Below are positions 9,400 through 18,077 of a DNA stretch of 64,000 nucleotides, piece by piece. Source of the stretch: Roseovarius sp. Pro17 (GTDB taxonomy: Bacteria; Pseudomonadota; Alphaproteobacteria; Rhodobacterales; Rhodobacteraceae); NCBI RefSeq assembly GCF_035599575.1, contig NZ_CP141179.1:2294001-2358000 (forward strand), given 5' to 3'. Numbering within the stretch: position 1 is the stretch's first letter; each line of letters starts with the position of its first letter. The notes beneath the pieces were generated by a model. The model was not told the DNA's origin. It saw only the letters and a list, made by a program, of their open reading frames with translations, and searched no databases. The position numbers and the translations under genes were made by a program.

Positions 9400-11400
9400 T
9401 CAATCAAACTCCATGATGATCTCATCCACAGCCAGACTATCGCCCGGCCCTGCATTGACCACGCTGACGATCCCTTGCCGCTCGGCGCGCAGGATATTCT
9501 CCATCTTCATCGCCTCAATGGTGCAAAGGGCCTGCCCCTCCTGCACCTCGTTGCCGACCTCGACGTTCATTTTGACCACGAGGCCCGGCATCGGGCACAG
9601 CAGCATTTTCGACGTATCCGGTGGCTGTTTCTCGGGCATCCGGGCCGCCAGTTCGGCCTGACGGGGCGTGCGCACATGCACCTTGAGGTCCGCACCCCGG
9701 CAGCGGATGCGAAAACCACCCGAAATCTTGCCGATCTTCAGTACCAAGGGCACACCGTCCACGTCGAGCCGCGCCAGATGATCGCCCGGTGTCCAGTCGC
9801 TAACGACCTCGACCTCGCCGCCATCTGCAAACGTCACTGTCGCAGCCCCGCGGCGCGCGGTGATGCGCACATCATGGCTTTGACCCTGAAGCGCCACGTT
9901 CCAGTCGTCACCGATCTTGCGCTCGTGATTGTCCATGCGGCCTGAAATACGTGTGCGCCTGATCTCGGCCACGCGGTGCATCGCGGCGCAGGAGGCGGCA
10001 ATGCGGCGCAGGGTGGCATCGTCCAACTCGGCCCCGTCAAAACCTTCGGGATATTCCTCGGCGATGAAAGCAGTCGTGATGTCGCCTGACACAAATTTCG
10101 GATGGTCCATGACCGCGCTCAGGAATGGCAGGTTGTGCCCGATCCCCTCGACCTCGAACCCGTCGAGCGCGGCGCGCATCCCCTCAATCGCGGCCATCCG
10201 GTCCGGCCCCCATGTGCACAGCTTGGCGATCATCGGGTCGTAATACATGCTGATCTCGCCGCCCTCATAAACACCGGTATCGTTGCGCACGACAGCGCCT
10301 TCGACCTTCACCTCTTCGGGCGGGCGATAGCGGGTCAGACGCCCGATGGACGGTAGGAAATTGCGGTAGGGATCTTCGGCATAAAGGCGGCATTCCATCG
10401 CCCAGCCATTCAGTTTCACGTCCTTTTGTGCAATCTTCAGCTTTTCACCATACGCAATGCGGATCATCTGCTCGACCAGATCGACGCCGGTGATCAGCTC
10501 TGTCACCGGATGTTCGACCTGAAGACGCGTGTTCATTTCCAGAAAGTAGAAATTGCGGTCCCCATCGACGATGAATTCGACCGTGCCGGCACTGGTGTAG
10601 CCGACAGCCTGCGCCAGCGCGACGGACTGCTCGCCCATCGCCTTGCGGGTTTCCTCGTCCAGAAACGGGCTGGGCGCCTCTTCGATCACCTTCTGGTTCC
10701 GGCGCTGGATGCTGCATTCCCGCTCGCCCAGATAGATGCCGTTACCGTGGGCATCGCACAGCACCTGAATTTCGATATGTCGCGGCTGCGTCACGAATTT
10801 TTCGATAAAAATCCGATCATCGCCAAAGCTGCTGGCCGCCTCGTTTTTCGAGCTTTGAAACCCTTCGCGCGCCTCGTCGTCATTCCACGCGATCCGCATC
10901 CCCTTGCCACCGCCCCCGGCGCTGGCCTTGATCATTACCGGATAACCGACCTGGTTCGAAATCTTGACCGCATCCTCGGCATCCTCGATCAGGCCCATAT
11001 TGCCGGGTACGGTCGAAACATTTGCCTCCTGAGCGATTTTTTTGGATGTAATCTTGTCGCCCATCGCTTCGATGGCCTTTTTCGGCGGTCCGATAAAGGC
11101 GACGCCTGCAGCCTCCAACGCCTCGGCAAACTTGGCGTTTTCACTTAGAAAGCCATAGCCGGGATGCACCGCCTCGGCACCGGTCTGGCGGACGGCGTCC
11201 ATCACCTTGTCGATGACGATGTAACTCTCGTTGGCAGGCGGCGGGCCGATGCGCACGGCTTCGTCGGCCATGCGCACATGCAGAGCGTTGCGGTCGGCGT
11301 CGGAATAGATCGCAACCGTCTTGATGCCCATGGCGCGCGCGGTCTTGATAACGCGGCAGGCGATTTCGCCCCGGTTGGCGATCAGAATTTTCTTGAACAT
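9400..11400 (-). CDS. pccA: Propionyl-CoA carboxylase alpha subunit (biotin carboxylase + BCCP), 666 aa
   Basis: Carboxylates its own biotin with ATP and bicarbonate and passes CO2 to PccB, which makes methylmalonyl-CoA. Residues 1-~450 are the biotin carboxylase domain (KKILIANRGEIACRV, ASAGGGGKGMRI ATP-grasp loop, FLEMNTRLQVEHPVTE). Residues ~500-590 are the BT-type linker domain, and the C-terminal BCCP carries EAMKMEN with the biotinyl lysine at about residue 632. The 666-aa length and linker match the propionyl-CoA rather than the short acetyl-CoA enzyme. PccB is encoded 2.3 kb upstream on the same strand; three small genes lie between. Confidence 0.95.
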   Translation of the reverse strand: MFKKILIANRGEIACRVIKTARAMGIKTVAIYSDADRNALHVRMADEAVRIGPPPANESYIVIDKVMDAVRQTGAEAVHPGYGFLSENAKFAEALEAAGVAFIGPPKKAIEAMGDKITSKKIAQEANVSTVPGNMGLIEDAEDAVKISNQVGYPVMIKASAGGGGKGMRIAWNDDEAREGFQSSKNEAASSFGDDRIFIEKFVTQPRHIEIQVLCDAHGNGIYLGERECSIQRRNQKVIEEAPSPFLDEETRKAMGEQSVALAQAVGYTSAGTVEFIVDGDRNFYFLEMNTRLQVEHPVTELITGVDLVEQMIRIAYGEKLKIAQKDVKLNGWAMECRLYAEDPYRNFLPSIGRLTRYRPPEEVKVEGAVVRNDTGVYEGGEISMYYDPMIAKLCTWGPDRMAAIEGMRAALDGFEVEGIGHNLPFLSAVMDHPKFVSGDITTAFIAEEYPEGFDGAELDDATLRRIAASCAAMHRVAEIRRTRISGRMDNHERKIGDDWNVALQGQSHDVRITARRGAATVTFADGGEVEVVSDWTPGDHLARLDVDGVPLVLKIGKISGGFRIRCRGADLKVHVRTPRQAELAARMPEKQPPDTSKMLLCPMPGLVVKMNVEVGNEVQEGQALCTIEAMKMENILRAERQGIVSVVNAGPGDSLAVDEIIMEFD

Positions 11401-11433
11401 GGGCGTGTCCCCTTATGTGTGGGCCGAAAACGT

Positions 11434-11468
11434 AAAAGACCACCCGCGCCCGGTGGCACGGATGGTCT
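11434..11468 (-). terminator. Predicted intrinsic terminator
   Basis: On the minus strand AGACCATCC pairs with GGGTGGTCT and is followed by TTTT. It ends the small lipoprotein transcript just before the pccA start. Confidence 0.6.
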
Positions 11469-11503
11469 GACAAAGACATACGCTCGCCTCGCGGCGGCGG
11501 TTA

Positions 11504-11725
11504 TTAGTTGCAGCGATCCGGGAAGGTCTGGCAATAGGCGACGTTGCCGGCGGCACCGACTGCAGCGCCCGCCAACAGGTTGCCGCCCAGCACGGCCGAG
11601 CCGGCCACGCCCGCCCCTGCACCGATGAGGCCCTGCTTACCGATCGTGTCGCCACAGGCCGAAACGGCCAACAGGGCGACGAAGGCCAATACAGCCTTGG
11701 GTTGTGTTTTGATTGCTCCGAGCAT
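11504..11725 (-). CDS. Small glycine-rich lipoprotein, 73 aa
   Basis: Signal peptide with lipobox VSAC (Cys24), then a glycine-zipper-like stretch GAGAGVAGSAVLGGNLLAGAAVGAAG and a C-terminal CQTFPDRC pair of cysteines. It is probably an envelope lipoprotein. It lies between a noncoding stretch and pccA and has its own terminator before pccA, so a direct role with the carboxylase is not implied. Function unknown. Confidence 0.75.
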   Translation of the reverse strand: MLGAIKTQPKAVLAFVALLAVSACGDTIGKQGLIGAGAGVAGSAVLGGNLLAGAAVGAAGNVAYCQTFPDRCN

Positions 11726-12107
11726 GTCCTGCTGCCTCTCTTGTTAGTCGCGCGTCGCGCGCGGGTATTAAAGGGTATATTCGCACCCGCGTCAAAGCGA
11801 TCCACACCACCGTGGCGGGTCTGCGCGAGCTCTTGCCGATTCGCATAACACGTTGGCAATGCAGAAAAAAGAGGCGGCGTGCACATCGCTGCGCAACGCC
11901 GCCTATCAGGGGAAGGGTAACGGTTTGGACAAAGTGCCCCGGACCCTTGGGGAAGGCCCGCCACTACTAGCCCGACGCTGACAGCATCGACGCGGCCGGC
12001 CAAGAGGATTTGTGAGGCAATGCAATTATCGGCTGTATTCCGCGCACGGGCGCAGCCTGTGGGCAAATTTACGCCAACAGGCTGCGGGTCGCGCTGCACA
12101 GACGCGA
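11726..12107 (-). other. Gene-free stretch; possible minus-strand small RNA or long 3' UTR
   Basis: No convincing protein gene in 382 bases. Reading on the minus strand from 12107 there are ~200 unassigned nt with a CCCC/GGGG-type hairpin near 11940-11970, a C-rich run at ~11905-11925, and then the strong terminator at 11865-11904. This could be the 3' UTR of the 119-aa gene or a separate sRNA. Confidence 0.35.
11865..11904 (-). terminator. Strong intrinsic terminator
   Basis: On the minus strand AGGCGGCGT pairs perfectly with ACGCCGCCT (9 bp) around a 15-nt loop, followed by six U. Confidence 0.8.
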
Positions 12108-12467
12108 TCATGCGTCCTCCTCGTCGCCGAAGGCTGCGGGAAAGGCGCGGCGCGCGGCCTCAACATCCAACACCATAAGCGCCTCGTAATCGGTGGGATC
12201 AAACGGGTCCGAAACGGTCAGCACTTCACGCCCCAGCAGCCACGAAAGCCGTCCAGCGTCCAGATTGCCCCGCTCGAATGGTTGATCACCGAAACAATCG
12301 TAAAGTGCGCGCACAAACCCCACATCAGCCCGCCGGTCGGGCGGGCGCCGGTCAGCGAACCTCTCGCGCCGGATGAGGGGCGTGGCGCCCTTGGGATTGG
12401 CGCGGCGAATGGTGAATTGAAAATCGGAACTCGGCAATCTGCCGGGGAACCCGCGATGCTTGATCAT
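12108..12467 (-). CDS. Conserved-looking protein of unknown function, 119 aa
   Basis: Very basic N-terminal half (FTIRRANPKG, RRERFADRRPPDRRADVGF) followed by an acidic C-terminal half (SDPFDPTDYEALMVLDVEAARRAFPAAFGDEEDA). No signal peptide or membrane segment. Frame and codon use match neighbouring genes. I do not recognise a family. It follows the 44-aa lipoprotein gene by 84 bases on the same strand. Confidence 0.65.
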   Translation of the reverse strand: MIKHRGFPGRLPSSDFQFTIRRANPKGATPLIRRERFADRRPPDRRADVGFVRALYDCFGDQPFERGNLDAGRLSWLLGREVLTVSDPFDPTDYEALMVLDVEAARRAFPAAFGDEEDA

Positions 12468-12551
12468 GCCATGCCCTCCGATATGGGGCGCGGCTGCTGG
12501 GTCGAGGCAGGCCTCGCGGCCTGCCCCGGTATCACAATCCGGCGGTGCGGA

Positions 12552-12686
12552 TTAGTACTTGCCAGTCTGAACGGGCTCGACCGTAACCGGCTCGACAACC
12601 ACGTAGTCATCTTGGGGCGCCTGCTGGCAAGCCGAAACGGCAACGAGCAGACCGAGGGCCATAAGACCTTTGATAGCATTCGACAT
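12552..12686 (-). CDS. Very small lipoprotein, 44 aa
   Basis: Read directly from the minus strand: MSNAIKGLMALGLLVAVSAC, a textbook lipoprotein signal with lipobox VSAC, then QQAPQDDYVVVEPVTVEPVQ and TGKY. A GACAGGAG Shine-Dalgarno lies 7 bases before the ATG. The mature lipopeptide would be only 25 residues with a repeated VVEPV/TVEPV motif. Function unknown. It lies downstream of pccB and upstream of pccA on the same strand. A TTTGCAAA palindrome at 12798-12805 lies upstream. Confidence 0.7.
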   Translation of the reverse strand: MSNAIKGLMALGLLVAVSACQQAPQDDYVVVEPVTVEPVQTGKY

Positions 12687-12756
12687 TGAATTCTCCTGTC
12701 ACTTATTGAAAGCGGGCTCGGACTCACGCCCAGCCCCCGCCGGATCTTCGAGATAT

Positions 12757-12805
12757 GGATTGCTTGGGTGCAATCCCGAGTGAGAATAGAGCAGTTTTTT
12801 GCAAA
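12757..12805 (-). promoter_or_regulatory. Leader hairpin and TTTGCAAA site upstream of the 44-aa lipoprotein
   Basis: GGATTGC/GCAATCC (12757-12763 / 12770-12776) can form a 7-bp hairpin in the leader. The palindrome TTTGCAAA at 12798-12805 matches the sites in the pccB and regulator promoters. A clear -35/-10 pair was not found. Confidence 0.4.
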
Positions 12806-12900
12806 GTGATATGCCACTGCACGAATGCGGCGGCCCTGTGGCCTCAAAGCCTCACAAGACCGTGAAGGTGAGCATTGCCGCCCAAGATATTGTGGATGCA

Positions 12901-13278
12901 TCAAAATGCCTCCCAGATGCAGGTGTTATCGTCGACCGAAAATGCCTCAAATATTTGTTGCACTTCGGTGTTCAGCACGCCAAATTCCGACGGCCTATCG
13001 GCCAGCGACACGATCACATTCTGAGGCGTGTCGTATTGGGACGCGCCCTCCAAGACGTTGGTTTCGCAAATAAACGTCATGTCTGCGAGAAGCAGTTCCG
13101 TATCAGCGCCGCGCGGGTCGAACCCTGCTGAAACATAGCGCAAGCGCACCTCCGCCGTGCCTTGCCCGATCACCTCGTACAACTGGGCCTGCGCCCCCGA
13201 GGGCAGCTGCAAACTGTCCTGCGCCATAGCCGCCTTTGGCGCAGCCAGCATAAGGCCAGCAGCGATGCAGAAGGTCAG
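12901..13278 (-). CDS. Secreted protein (DUF6497-like), 125 aa, probable CTG start
   Basis: Signal-peptide-like start TFCIAAGLMLAAPKAAMA-Q followed by QLPSGAQAQLYEVIGQG, RLRYVSAGFDP, DMTFICE and a C-terminal CIWEAF; the two cysteines could form a disulfide. The frame has no ATG, GTG or TTG where the signal peptide should begin. The CTG at 13276-13278 overlaps the upstream gene's TGA as CTGA, mimicking the usual ATGA coupling. The next ATG (13251) would remove most of the hydrophobic core. The start is an inference. Confidence 0.65.
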   Translation of the reverse strand: MTFCIAAGLMLAAPKAAMAQDSLQLPSGAQAQLYEVIGQGTAEVRLRYVSAGFDPRGADTELLLADMTFICETNVLEGASQYDTPQNVIVSLADRPSEFGVLNTEVQQIFEAFSVDDNTCIWEAF

Positions 13279-13553
13279 TGTGCGCGCAACGCCTCTATAA
13301 GCTGATTTTTGCTCATGCCCGAACGCCCGTCGATGCCGATTTCCTTTGCCCGCTGGTAAAGATCGTCTTTCGTCCACTCCTCGTAAGGTGGTGCTTTGCC
13401 GCCCTTGCGAGATGGATTCATATCCGGATTCGCCTGCGCGTTGGCGATACGCGCCGCCTTCTCCTTGGACGCGCCCTGATCGCGCAGCGCCCTGTAAGTG
13501 TCCGCGTCCTTGATGCTGAGGTTGCTTTTGCTGGTGTCGTGCGATTTGGCCAT
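13275..13553 (-). CDS. Small Rho-N/SAP-like domain protein (DUF7218-like), 92 aa
   Basis: The start MAKSHDT is chosen over an ATG 18 codons upstream because AAAAGGAGG precedes it. The sequence is Lys/Arg/Asp-rich with KDADTYRALRDQGASKEKAARIAN, then PPYEEWTKDDLYQRAKEIGIDGRSGMSKNQLIEAL. The latter is a helix-extended loop-helix like the Rho N-terminal or SAP nucleic-acid-binding domain. Possibly DNA-binding or stress-related. Its stop overlaps the probable CTG start of the following gene. Confidence 0.78.
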   Translation of the reverse strand: MAKSHDTSKSNLSIKDADTYRALRDQGASKEKAARIANAQANPDMNPSRKGGKAPPYEEWTKDDLYQRAKEIGIDGRSGMSKNQLIEALRAH

Positions 13554-13681
13554 GGCATGCCTCCTTTTGGACGCAAAACGCCCCCATCCAACGGGTAGTT
13601 CCCGCATGGGCGCTGCGCCGGGTGGTAGCCAAGCTGATAGTCATGATCGCTCCTGCCCTCGAATGCACGGCCTGCGCCGCG

Positions 13682-15214
13682 TCACAGCGGGATATTGTCG
13701 TGCTTTTTCCACGGCATCTGCGCCTTTTTGCCCCTGAGGGACGCGAACGCCCGCGCGACACGCTTGCGAGTGGAATGGGGCATGATGACCTCGTCGACGA
13801 ACCCACGCTCGGCGGCCACAAAGGGGCTGGCAAAGCGATCCTCGTAATCCTTGGCATGCGCTGCCAGCTTTTCTGGGTTGTCGCGGTCGGCGCGGTGGAT
13901 GATCTCAGTCGCACCCTTGGCGCCCATCACGGCGATTTCCGACGTCGGCCATGCATAGTTAAAGTCGGCGCTCAGATGCTTGGACGCCATCACCACATAC
14001 GCGCCGCCATAGGCCTTGCGCGTGATGACCGTGACCTTTGGCACCGTCGCCTCTCCATAGGCAAAGAGCAGTTTGGCGCCATGCTTGATCACGCCGTTAT
14101 GTTCCTGAGTAACGCCGGGCAGAAAGCCGGGGACATCAACCAGCGTCAGCAAAGGAATTTCAAAGCAGTCGCAGAACCGCACGAACCGCGCAGCCTTGCG
14201 CGAGCTGTCGATATCGAGGCATCCGGCCAGCACCATCGGCTGGTTGGCGACAACACCGACGGTCTGCCCTTCGAGCCGGATGAAACCGGTGATCATATTC
14301 TTGGCAAATTGTTCCTGAATCTCGTAAAAATCGCTCTCGTCCGCGATCTTTGTGATCAATTCCTTCATGTCATAGGGCATGTTGGGATTGTCCGGCACTA
14401 GTGTATCCAGCGACGCCTCGATGCGAGCTGGCTCATCAAAAAATGGGCGCACGGGCGGCTTTTCGCGATTGCTGGACGGCAGGAAATCAACGAGGCGACG
14501 GACCTCGGCCAGCGCCTCGACGTCGTTCTCGAACGCTGCATCGGCGACGGACGACTTGCGGGTGTGCGTGCTGGCACCGCCCAGTTCCTCTGCCGTGACC
14601 TGCTCATTGGTCACGGTTTTCACCACGTCAGGGCCGGTCACGAACATGTAAGAGCTGTCTTTGACCATGAATATAAAGTCGGTCATCGCGGGGCTATAGA
14701 CAGCACCGCCCGCACAGGGGCCCATTATGACGCTGATCTGCGGCACGACGCCCGACGCAGTGATGTTGCGCTGGAACACTTCGCCATAGCCAGCGAGGCT
14801 GTCGACGCCTTCCTGAATACGCGCGCCCCCAGAGTCATTGATGCCAATTACAGGCGCACCGTTCTGCACGGCCATATCCATGATCTTGCAAATCTTCTTG
14901 GCGTGCGTTTCCGAGACCGAGCCACCAAGGACGGTAAAGTCCTGAGAGAAAACATAAACCAGCCGCCCGTTGATCGTGCCCCAGCCGGTCACCACGCCGT
15001 CACCGTAGGGCCGGTCCTGCTCCATGCCGAAATCGATGCAGCGATGAGCGACGAACATGTCGAACTCCTCAAAGCTGTCCTCGTCCAGCAACAGCTCGAC
15101 CCGCTCGCGCGCGGTCAGCTTACCCTTGGAATGCTGTGCGGCGACGCGGCGTTCGCCGCCACCCATGCGCGCCTCGGCGCGGCGGTCTTCGAGTTCCTGC
15201 AAGATATCCTTCAT
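13682..15214 (-). CDS. pccB: Propionyl-CoA carboxylase beta subunit (carboxyltransferase), 510 aa
   Basis: Transfers CO2 from biotin on PccA to propionyl-CoA. It has two crotonase-like halves. The N-half has the acyl-CoA oxyanion loop in [21 protein letters not shown] and [15 protein letters not shown]. The C-half has [25 protein letters not shown] and [13 protein letters not shown], which form the biotin-side oxyanion hole. At 510 aa it is full length. It begins 187 bp from a divergent MFS gene; two TTTGCAAA palindromes (15287-15294, 15319-15326) in that gap are candidate sites for the PccR-type regulator encoded nearby. Confidence 0.96.
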   Translation of the reverse strand: MKDILQELEDRRAEARMGGGERRVAAQHSKGKLTARERVELLLDEDSFEEFDMFVAHRCIDFGMEQDRPYGDGVVTGWGTINGRLVYVFSQDFTVLGGSVSETHAKKICKIMDMAVQNGAPVIGINDSGGARIQEGVDSLAGYGEVFQRNITASGVVPQISVIMGPCAGGAVYSPAMTDFIFMVKDSSYMFVTGPDVVKTVTNEQVTAEELGGASTHTRKSSVADAAFENDVEALAEVRRLVDFLPSSNREKPPVRPFFDEPARIEASLDTLVPDNPNMPYDMKELITKIADESDFYEIQEQFAKNMITGFIRLEGQTVGVVANQPMVLAGCLDIDSSRKAARFVRFCDCFEIPLLTLVDVPGFLPGVTQEHNGVIKHGAKLLFAYGEATVPKVTVITRKAYGGAYVVMASKHLSADFNYAWPTSEIAVMGAKGATEIIHRADRDNPEKLAAHAKDYEDRFASPFVAAERGFVDEVIMPHSTRKRVARAFASLRGKKAQMPWKKHDNIPL

Positions 15215-15281
15215 GGCGCCCTCTACGTTCCGGTTTGCCGCAGGCTATACCTGATGACGCGCCACGCAACAGCGTTTTTCG

Positions 15282-15334
15282 GCAAATTTGCAAATCAACG
15301 CATCATTGCAGCGCCCGTTTTGCAAACTTGCATA
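15282..15334. promoter_or_regulatory. Candidate PccR/ScfR operator: two TTTGCAAA palindromes
   Basis: TTTGCAAA occurs at 15287-15294 (inside GCAAATTTGCAAAT) and 15319-15326 (followed by CTTGCATA), 32 bp apart, between divergent pccB and the MFS gene. PccR of Rhodobacter sphaeroides is reported to bind TTTGCAAA-type repeats. That this is the operator is inference from motif and context. Confidence 0.6.
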
Positions 15335-15400
15335 TCGCCCCGCACCCGCATGGGTTTTGCCCGCTGGACTTTACCGGGGCGCGGGCCTAGCCCTAGGCCC

Positions 15401-16618
15401 ATGCCAAATCAGACCCGCGCCATATTTCTCGACCGCAGCACGCCGCCGCATATCGCCACGCTCATCCTGATGGCAGGCTTGTCGGCGCTGGCGATGAACA
15501 TCTTTTTGCCGTCGCTGCCCGGCATGTCCGAATATTTCGACGCGCCTTACCGGCTGATGCAATTGTCCGTGGCGCTATATCTGGCGGTCAACGCGGTACT
15601 GCAAATCTTTATCGGCCCCATTTCGGACAAGCTGGGGCGCAGGCCCGTGATCCTTGCCGGTCTGGTGATATTTCTGCTGGCGACCATTGGTTGTGCGCTG
15701 TCGCAATCGGTCGCCGTGTTCCTATTTTTTCGCATGATGCAGGCGGCGATCGTCACCGCGATGGTCCTGAGCCGCGCGATCGTGCGCGACATGGTTCCAC
15801 AGGATCAGGCGGCCAGCATGATCGGCTATGTCACGATGGGCATGGCGGTGGTGCCGATGATTGGCCCGGTATTCGGCGGGCTGCTGGATGAAGCATTTGG
15901 CTGGCAGGCCAATTTCTGGGCGCTGCTGGTTATGGCCGGGCTGGTTTTCTACATCGCATGGGCCGATCTGGGCGAGACAGCGGGCCGCTCGGGCCTGACC
16001 TTGCGCCAGCAATTCAGCGAGTATCCGGTGCTGTTTCGCAGCCGGAGGTTCTGGGGCTATGCGATGGCGGCGGCGCTGTCGTCGGGCACGTTCTTTGCCT
16101 ATCTCGGCGGCGCGCCTTACGTGGGTGAAATCGTCTTTGGGTTGGAGCCGGCGCAGGTCGGTCTATATTTTGGCGCACCCGCACTGGGATATTTTGTGGG
16201 CAATTTCATCTCGGGACGGTTCTCGATTTCCGTGGGCGTCAACCGCATGGTATATTGGGGCGCACTTTTCACCGCCGGGGGCCTCGCGATCAATCTGGGG
16301 CTGTTTTATGTAGGGCTTGGCAGCGCCGCCAGCTTCTTTGGCCTCATGACGTTGATGGGGCTGGGCAACGGCATGACGATCCCCAACGCCACCGCAGGCG
16401 CACTGTCGGTACGCGCTGAACTGGCCGGCACGGCCAGCGGACTGACCGGCGCGCTGCAAATCGGCGGCGGTGCGGGGCTGTCTGCGCTGGCGGGCGTGTG
16501 GCTGACCGAGGAATCCGGTGCGTTCCCGCTGCTGTGGATCATGCTGATCGTGTCGCTGGGTGCGGTCCTTACAATCCTGCTGGTGATGCGGCGCGAGGCG
16601 CGATTGGCAATGGCCTAA
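15401..16618 (+). CDS. MFS transporter, Bcr/CflA drug-export type, 405 aa
   Basis: Twelve-helix major facilitator. The first helix ends in MNIFLPSLPGMSEYF, typical of Bcr/CflA exporters. The loop 2-3 motif is GPISDKLGRRPVILAG, and helix 5 has the antiporter motif region VPMIGPVFGGLLDEAFGWQANFW. The start at 15401 is where homologous N-termini begin; the frame runs open ~280 codons further upstream only as a shadow of pccB. The substrate is unknown. The divergent arrangement with pccB and the shared operator-like sites suggest common control, and the regulator gene follows 67 bp downstream. Confidence 0.88.
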   Translation: MPNQTRAIFLDRSTPPHIATLILMAGLSALAMNIFLPSLPGMSEYFDAPYRLMQLSVALYLAVNAVLQIFIGPISDKLGRRPVILAGLVIFLLATIGCALSQSVAVFLFFRMMQAAIVTAMVLSRAIVRDMVPQDQAASMIGYVTMGMAVVPMIGPVFGGLLDEAFGWQANFWALLVMAGLVFYIAWADLGETAGRSGLTLRQQFSEYPVLFRSRRFWGYAMAAALSSGTFFAYLGGAPYVGEIVFGLEPAQVGLYFGAPALGYFVGNFISGRFSISVGVNRMVYWGALFTAGGLAINLGLFYVGLGSAASFFGLMTLMGLGNGMTIPNATAGALSVRAELAGTASGLTGALQIGGGAGLSALAGVWLTEESGAFPLLWIMLIVSLGAVLTILLVMRREARLAMA

Positions 16619-16635
16619 GGCGCTTGCGCGCACCA

Positions 16636-16675
16636 CTTTGCAAATCTAATCTGGCGGCTAAGCTAATCTGCAAAG
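16636..16675 (+). promoter_or_regulatory. Candidate autoregulatory site of the PccR-type regulator
   Basis: CTTTGCAAATCTAATC at 16636-16651 faces an imperfect inverted copy, GCTAATCTGCAAAG at 16662-16675, ending 10 bp before the regulator ATG. The centre spacing of ~31 bp matches the 32 bp between the two sites at the pccB promoter. Confidence 0.6.
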
Positions 16676-16685
16676 CGGGGCCGCC

Positions 16686-18074
16686 ATGCGCGCACAAAAA
16701 CTCTATGCCGGGGCCAAGCTGCGCGAAACGCGCCAGCGCATCGGCCTCACGCAAAAGGATTTCGCCGCCCGCCTCGGCGTGTCCCTGCCCTATCTCAACC
16801 AGATGGAGAACAATAACCGGCCCGTCAGCACCACCGTTGTGCTGGCGCTTGCACAGGAATTCGGTTTCGACGTGACCGAACTGGGCTCGGGCGAGGCCGA
16901 CCGCATGGTCAGCGACATGCGCGAGGCGCTGGCCGATCCGGTGTTTTCAGTCATCCCCGATGTAGCCGATCTGCGGCTGACCGCGACCAACGCCCCCGCC
17001 CTTGCGCGCGCGTTTCTTGAGCTGCACGGCGCGTATCGCCAGACGCATGAGCGGCTTGCGTCGCTGGACGAGGCGCTGGGGCGCGACGATGCGCAAGCGC
17101 AGCAAAGCCCGTGGACCGAAGTGCGCGATTTTTTCCATTATTGCGACAATTACATCGACGCCGTTGACCGCGCCGCCGAGCGATTTGGCGCGGGCAGCGG
17201 CACCACGCAGGACACCGTGGTCGAGGCGTTGACGCGTATCGGGATCAGCGTGGTCAACACCGATGACGGTCCGCTGCGGCGGCTGGATCGGGCCAGCGGG
17301 ATCCTCTACCTCAGCGCGCGCGCCGCACCCGAAACGCGCGGCTTTCAAATGCTGCTGCAACTGGCGCTGCTGACCCAAGACAAGCTGCTGGAGGCTACGC
17401 TGGATCTGGCCCGTTTCCAATCGGATGAGGCGCGCGCCATCGCGAAAATCGGGCTGGCCAACTACTACGCGGGCGCGGCCATGATGCCCTACACCGCCTT
17501 CCTGCAAGCCGCGCGCGAGCATCGGCACGATCTAGAGATCCTCGCCCACCGCTTTGGCGCGTCGATCGAGCAGGTGTGCCACCGCCTATCCACCCTGCAA
17601 CGCCCCGGTGCCAAGGGTATCCCGTTCTTTTTCGTCCGCGTCGATCAGGCCGGAACGATTACGAAACGCCACTCGGCCACCCGGATGCAGTTCGCCCGCT
17701 ACGGCGGGGCCTGCCCGCTCTGGAACGTCCACCGCGCGTTTGAAACCCCCGGCCGCTTCCTGCGTCAACTGGCCGAAACGCCGGACGGCGTTCGCTACAT
17801 CAACCTTGCGCGGGACGTCTCAAAACCCGGCGGACACTTTGGTGCACCGGTGCGCCGCTTTGCCATCGCTCTGGGGTGCGAAGTGAAACACGCGCCCGCG
17901 TTGGTCTATGCCGATACGCTGGACCTCAGCAGTCCCGCCGCGTTCGAACCTATCGGCATTTCGTGCCGCATTTGCGAGCGGACCGACTGCCATCAGCGGT
18001 CGATCCCGCCGCTGGAACGGCGGCTGACGATCCGCCCCGATGCGCGCGGTGTCTTGCCTTACGAGGTTGGGTAA
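16686..18074 (+). CDS. pccR: Short-chain acyl-CoA regulator (ScfR family, PccR-like), 462 aa
   Basis: Residues ~5-60 are an XRE-type helix-turn-helix (LRETRQRIGLTQKDFAARLG, LPYLNQMENNNRPVS). The middle (~170-300) is an IrrE/M78-like helical region, and the C-terminal domain ends with a Cys-rich signature, ISCRICERTDCHQRSIPP. This is the architecture of ScfR regulators that sense acyl-CoA (PccR, RamB, IbcR). Proximity to pccB and the TTTGCAAA sites points to PccR, activating propionyl-CoA carboxylase genes on propionyl-CoA. The exact ligand is inferred from context. Confidence 0.85.
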   Translation: MRAQKLYAGAKLRETRQRIGLTQKDFAARLGVSLPYLNQMENNNRPVSTTVVLALAQEFGFDVTELGSGEADRMVSDMREALADPVFSVIPDVADLRLTATNAPALARAFLELHGAYRQTHERLASLDEALGRDDAQAQQSPWTEVRDFFHYCDNYIDAVDRAAERFGAGSGTTQDTVVEALTRIGISVVNTDDGPLRRLDRASGILYLSARAAPETRGFQMLLQLALLTQDKLLEATLDLARFQSDEARAIAKIGLANYYAGAAMMPYTAFLQAAREHRHDLEILAHRFGASIEQVCHRLSTLQRPGAKGIPFFFVRVDQAGTITKRHSATRMQFARYGGACPLWNVHRAFETPGRFLRQLAETPDGVRYINLARDVSKPGGHFGAPVRRFAIALGCEVKHAPALVYADTLDLSSPAAFEPIGISCRICERTDCHQRSIPPLERRLTIRPDARGVLPYEVG

Positions 18075-18077
18075 CGG

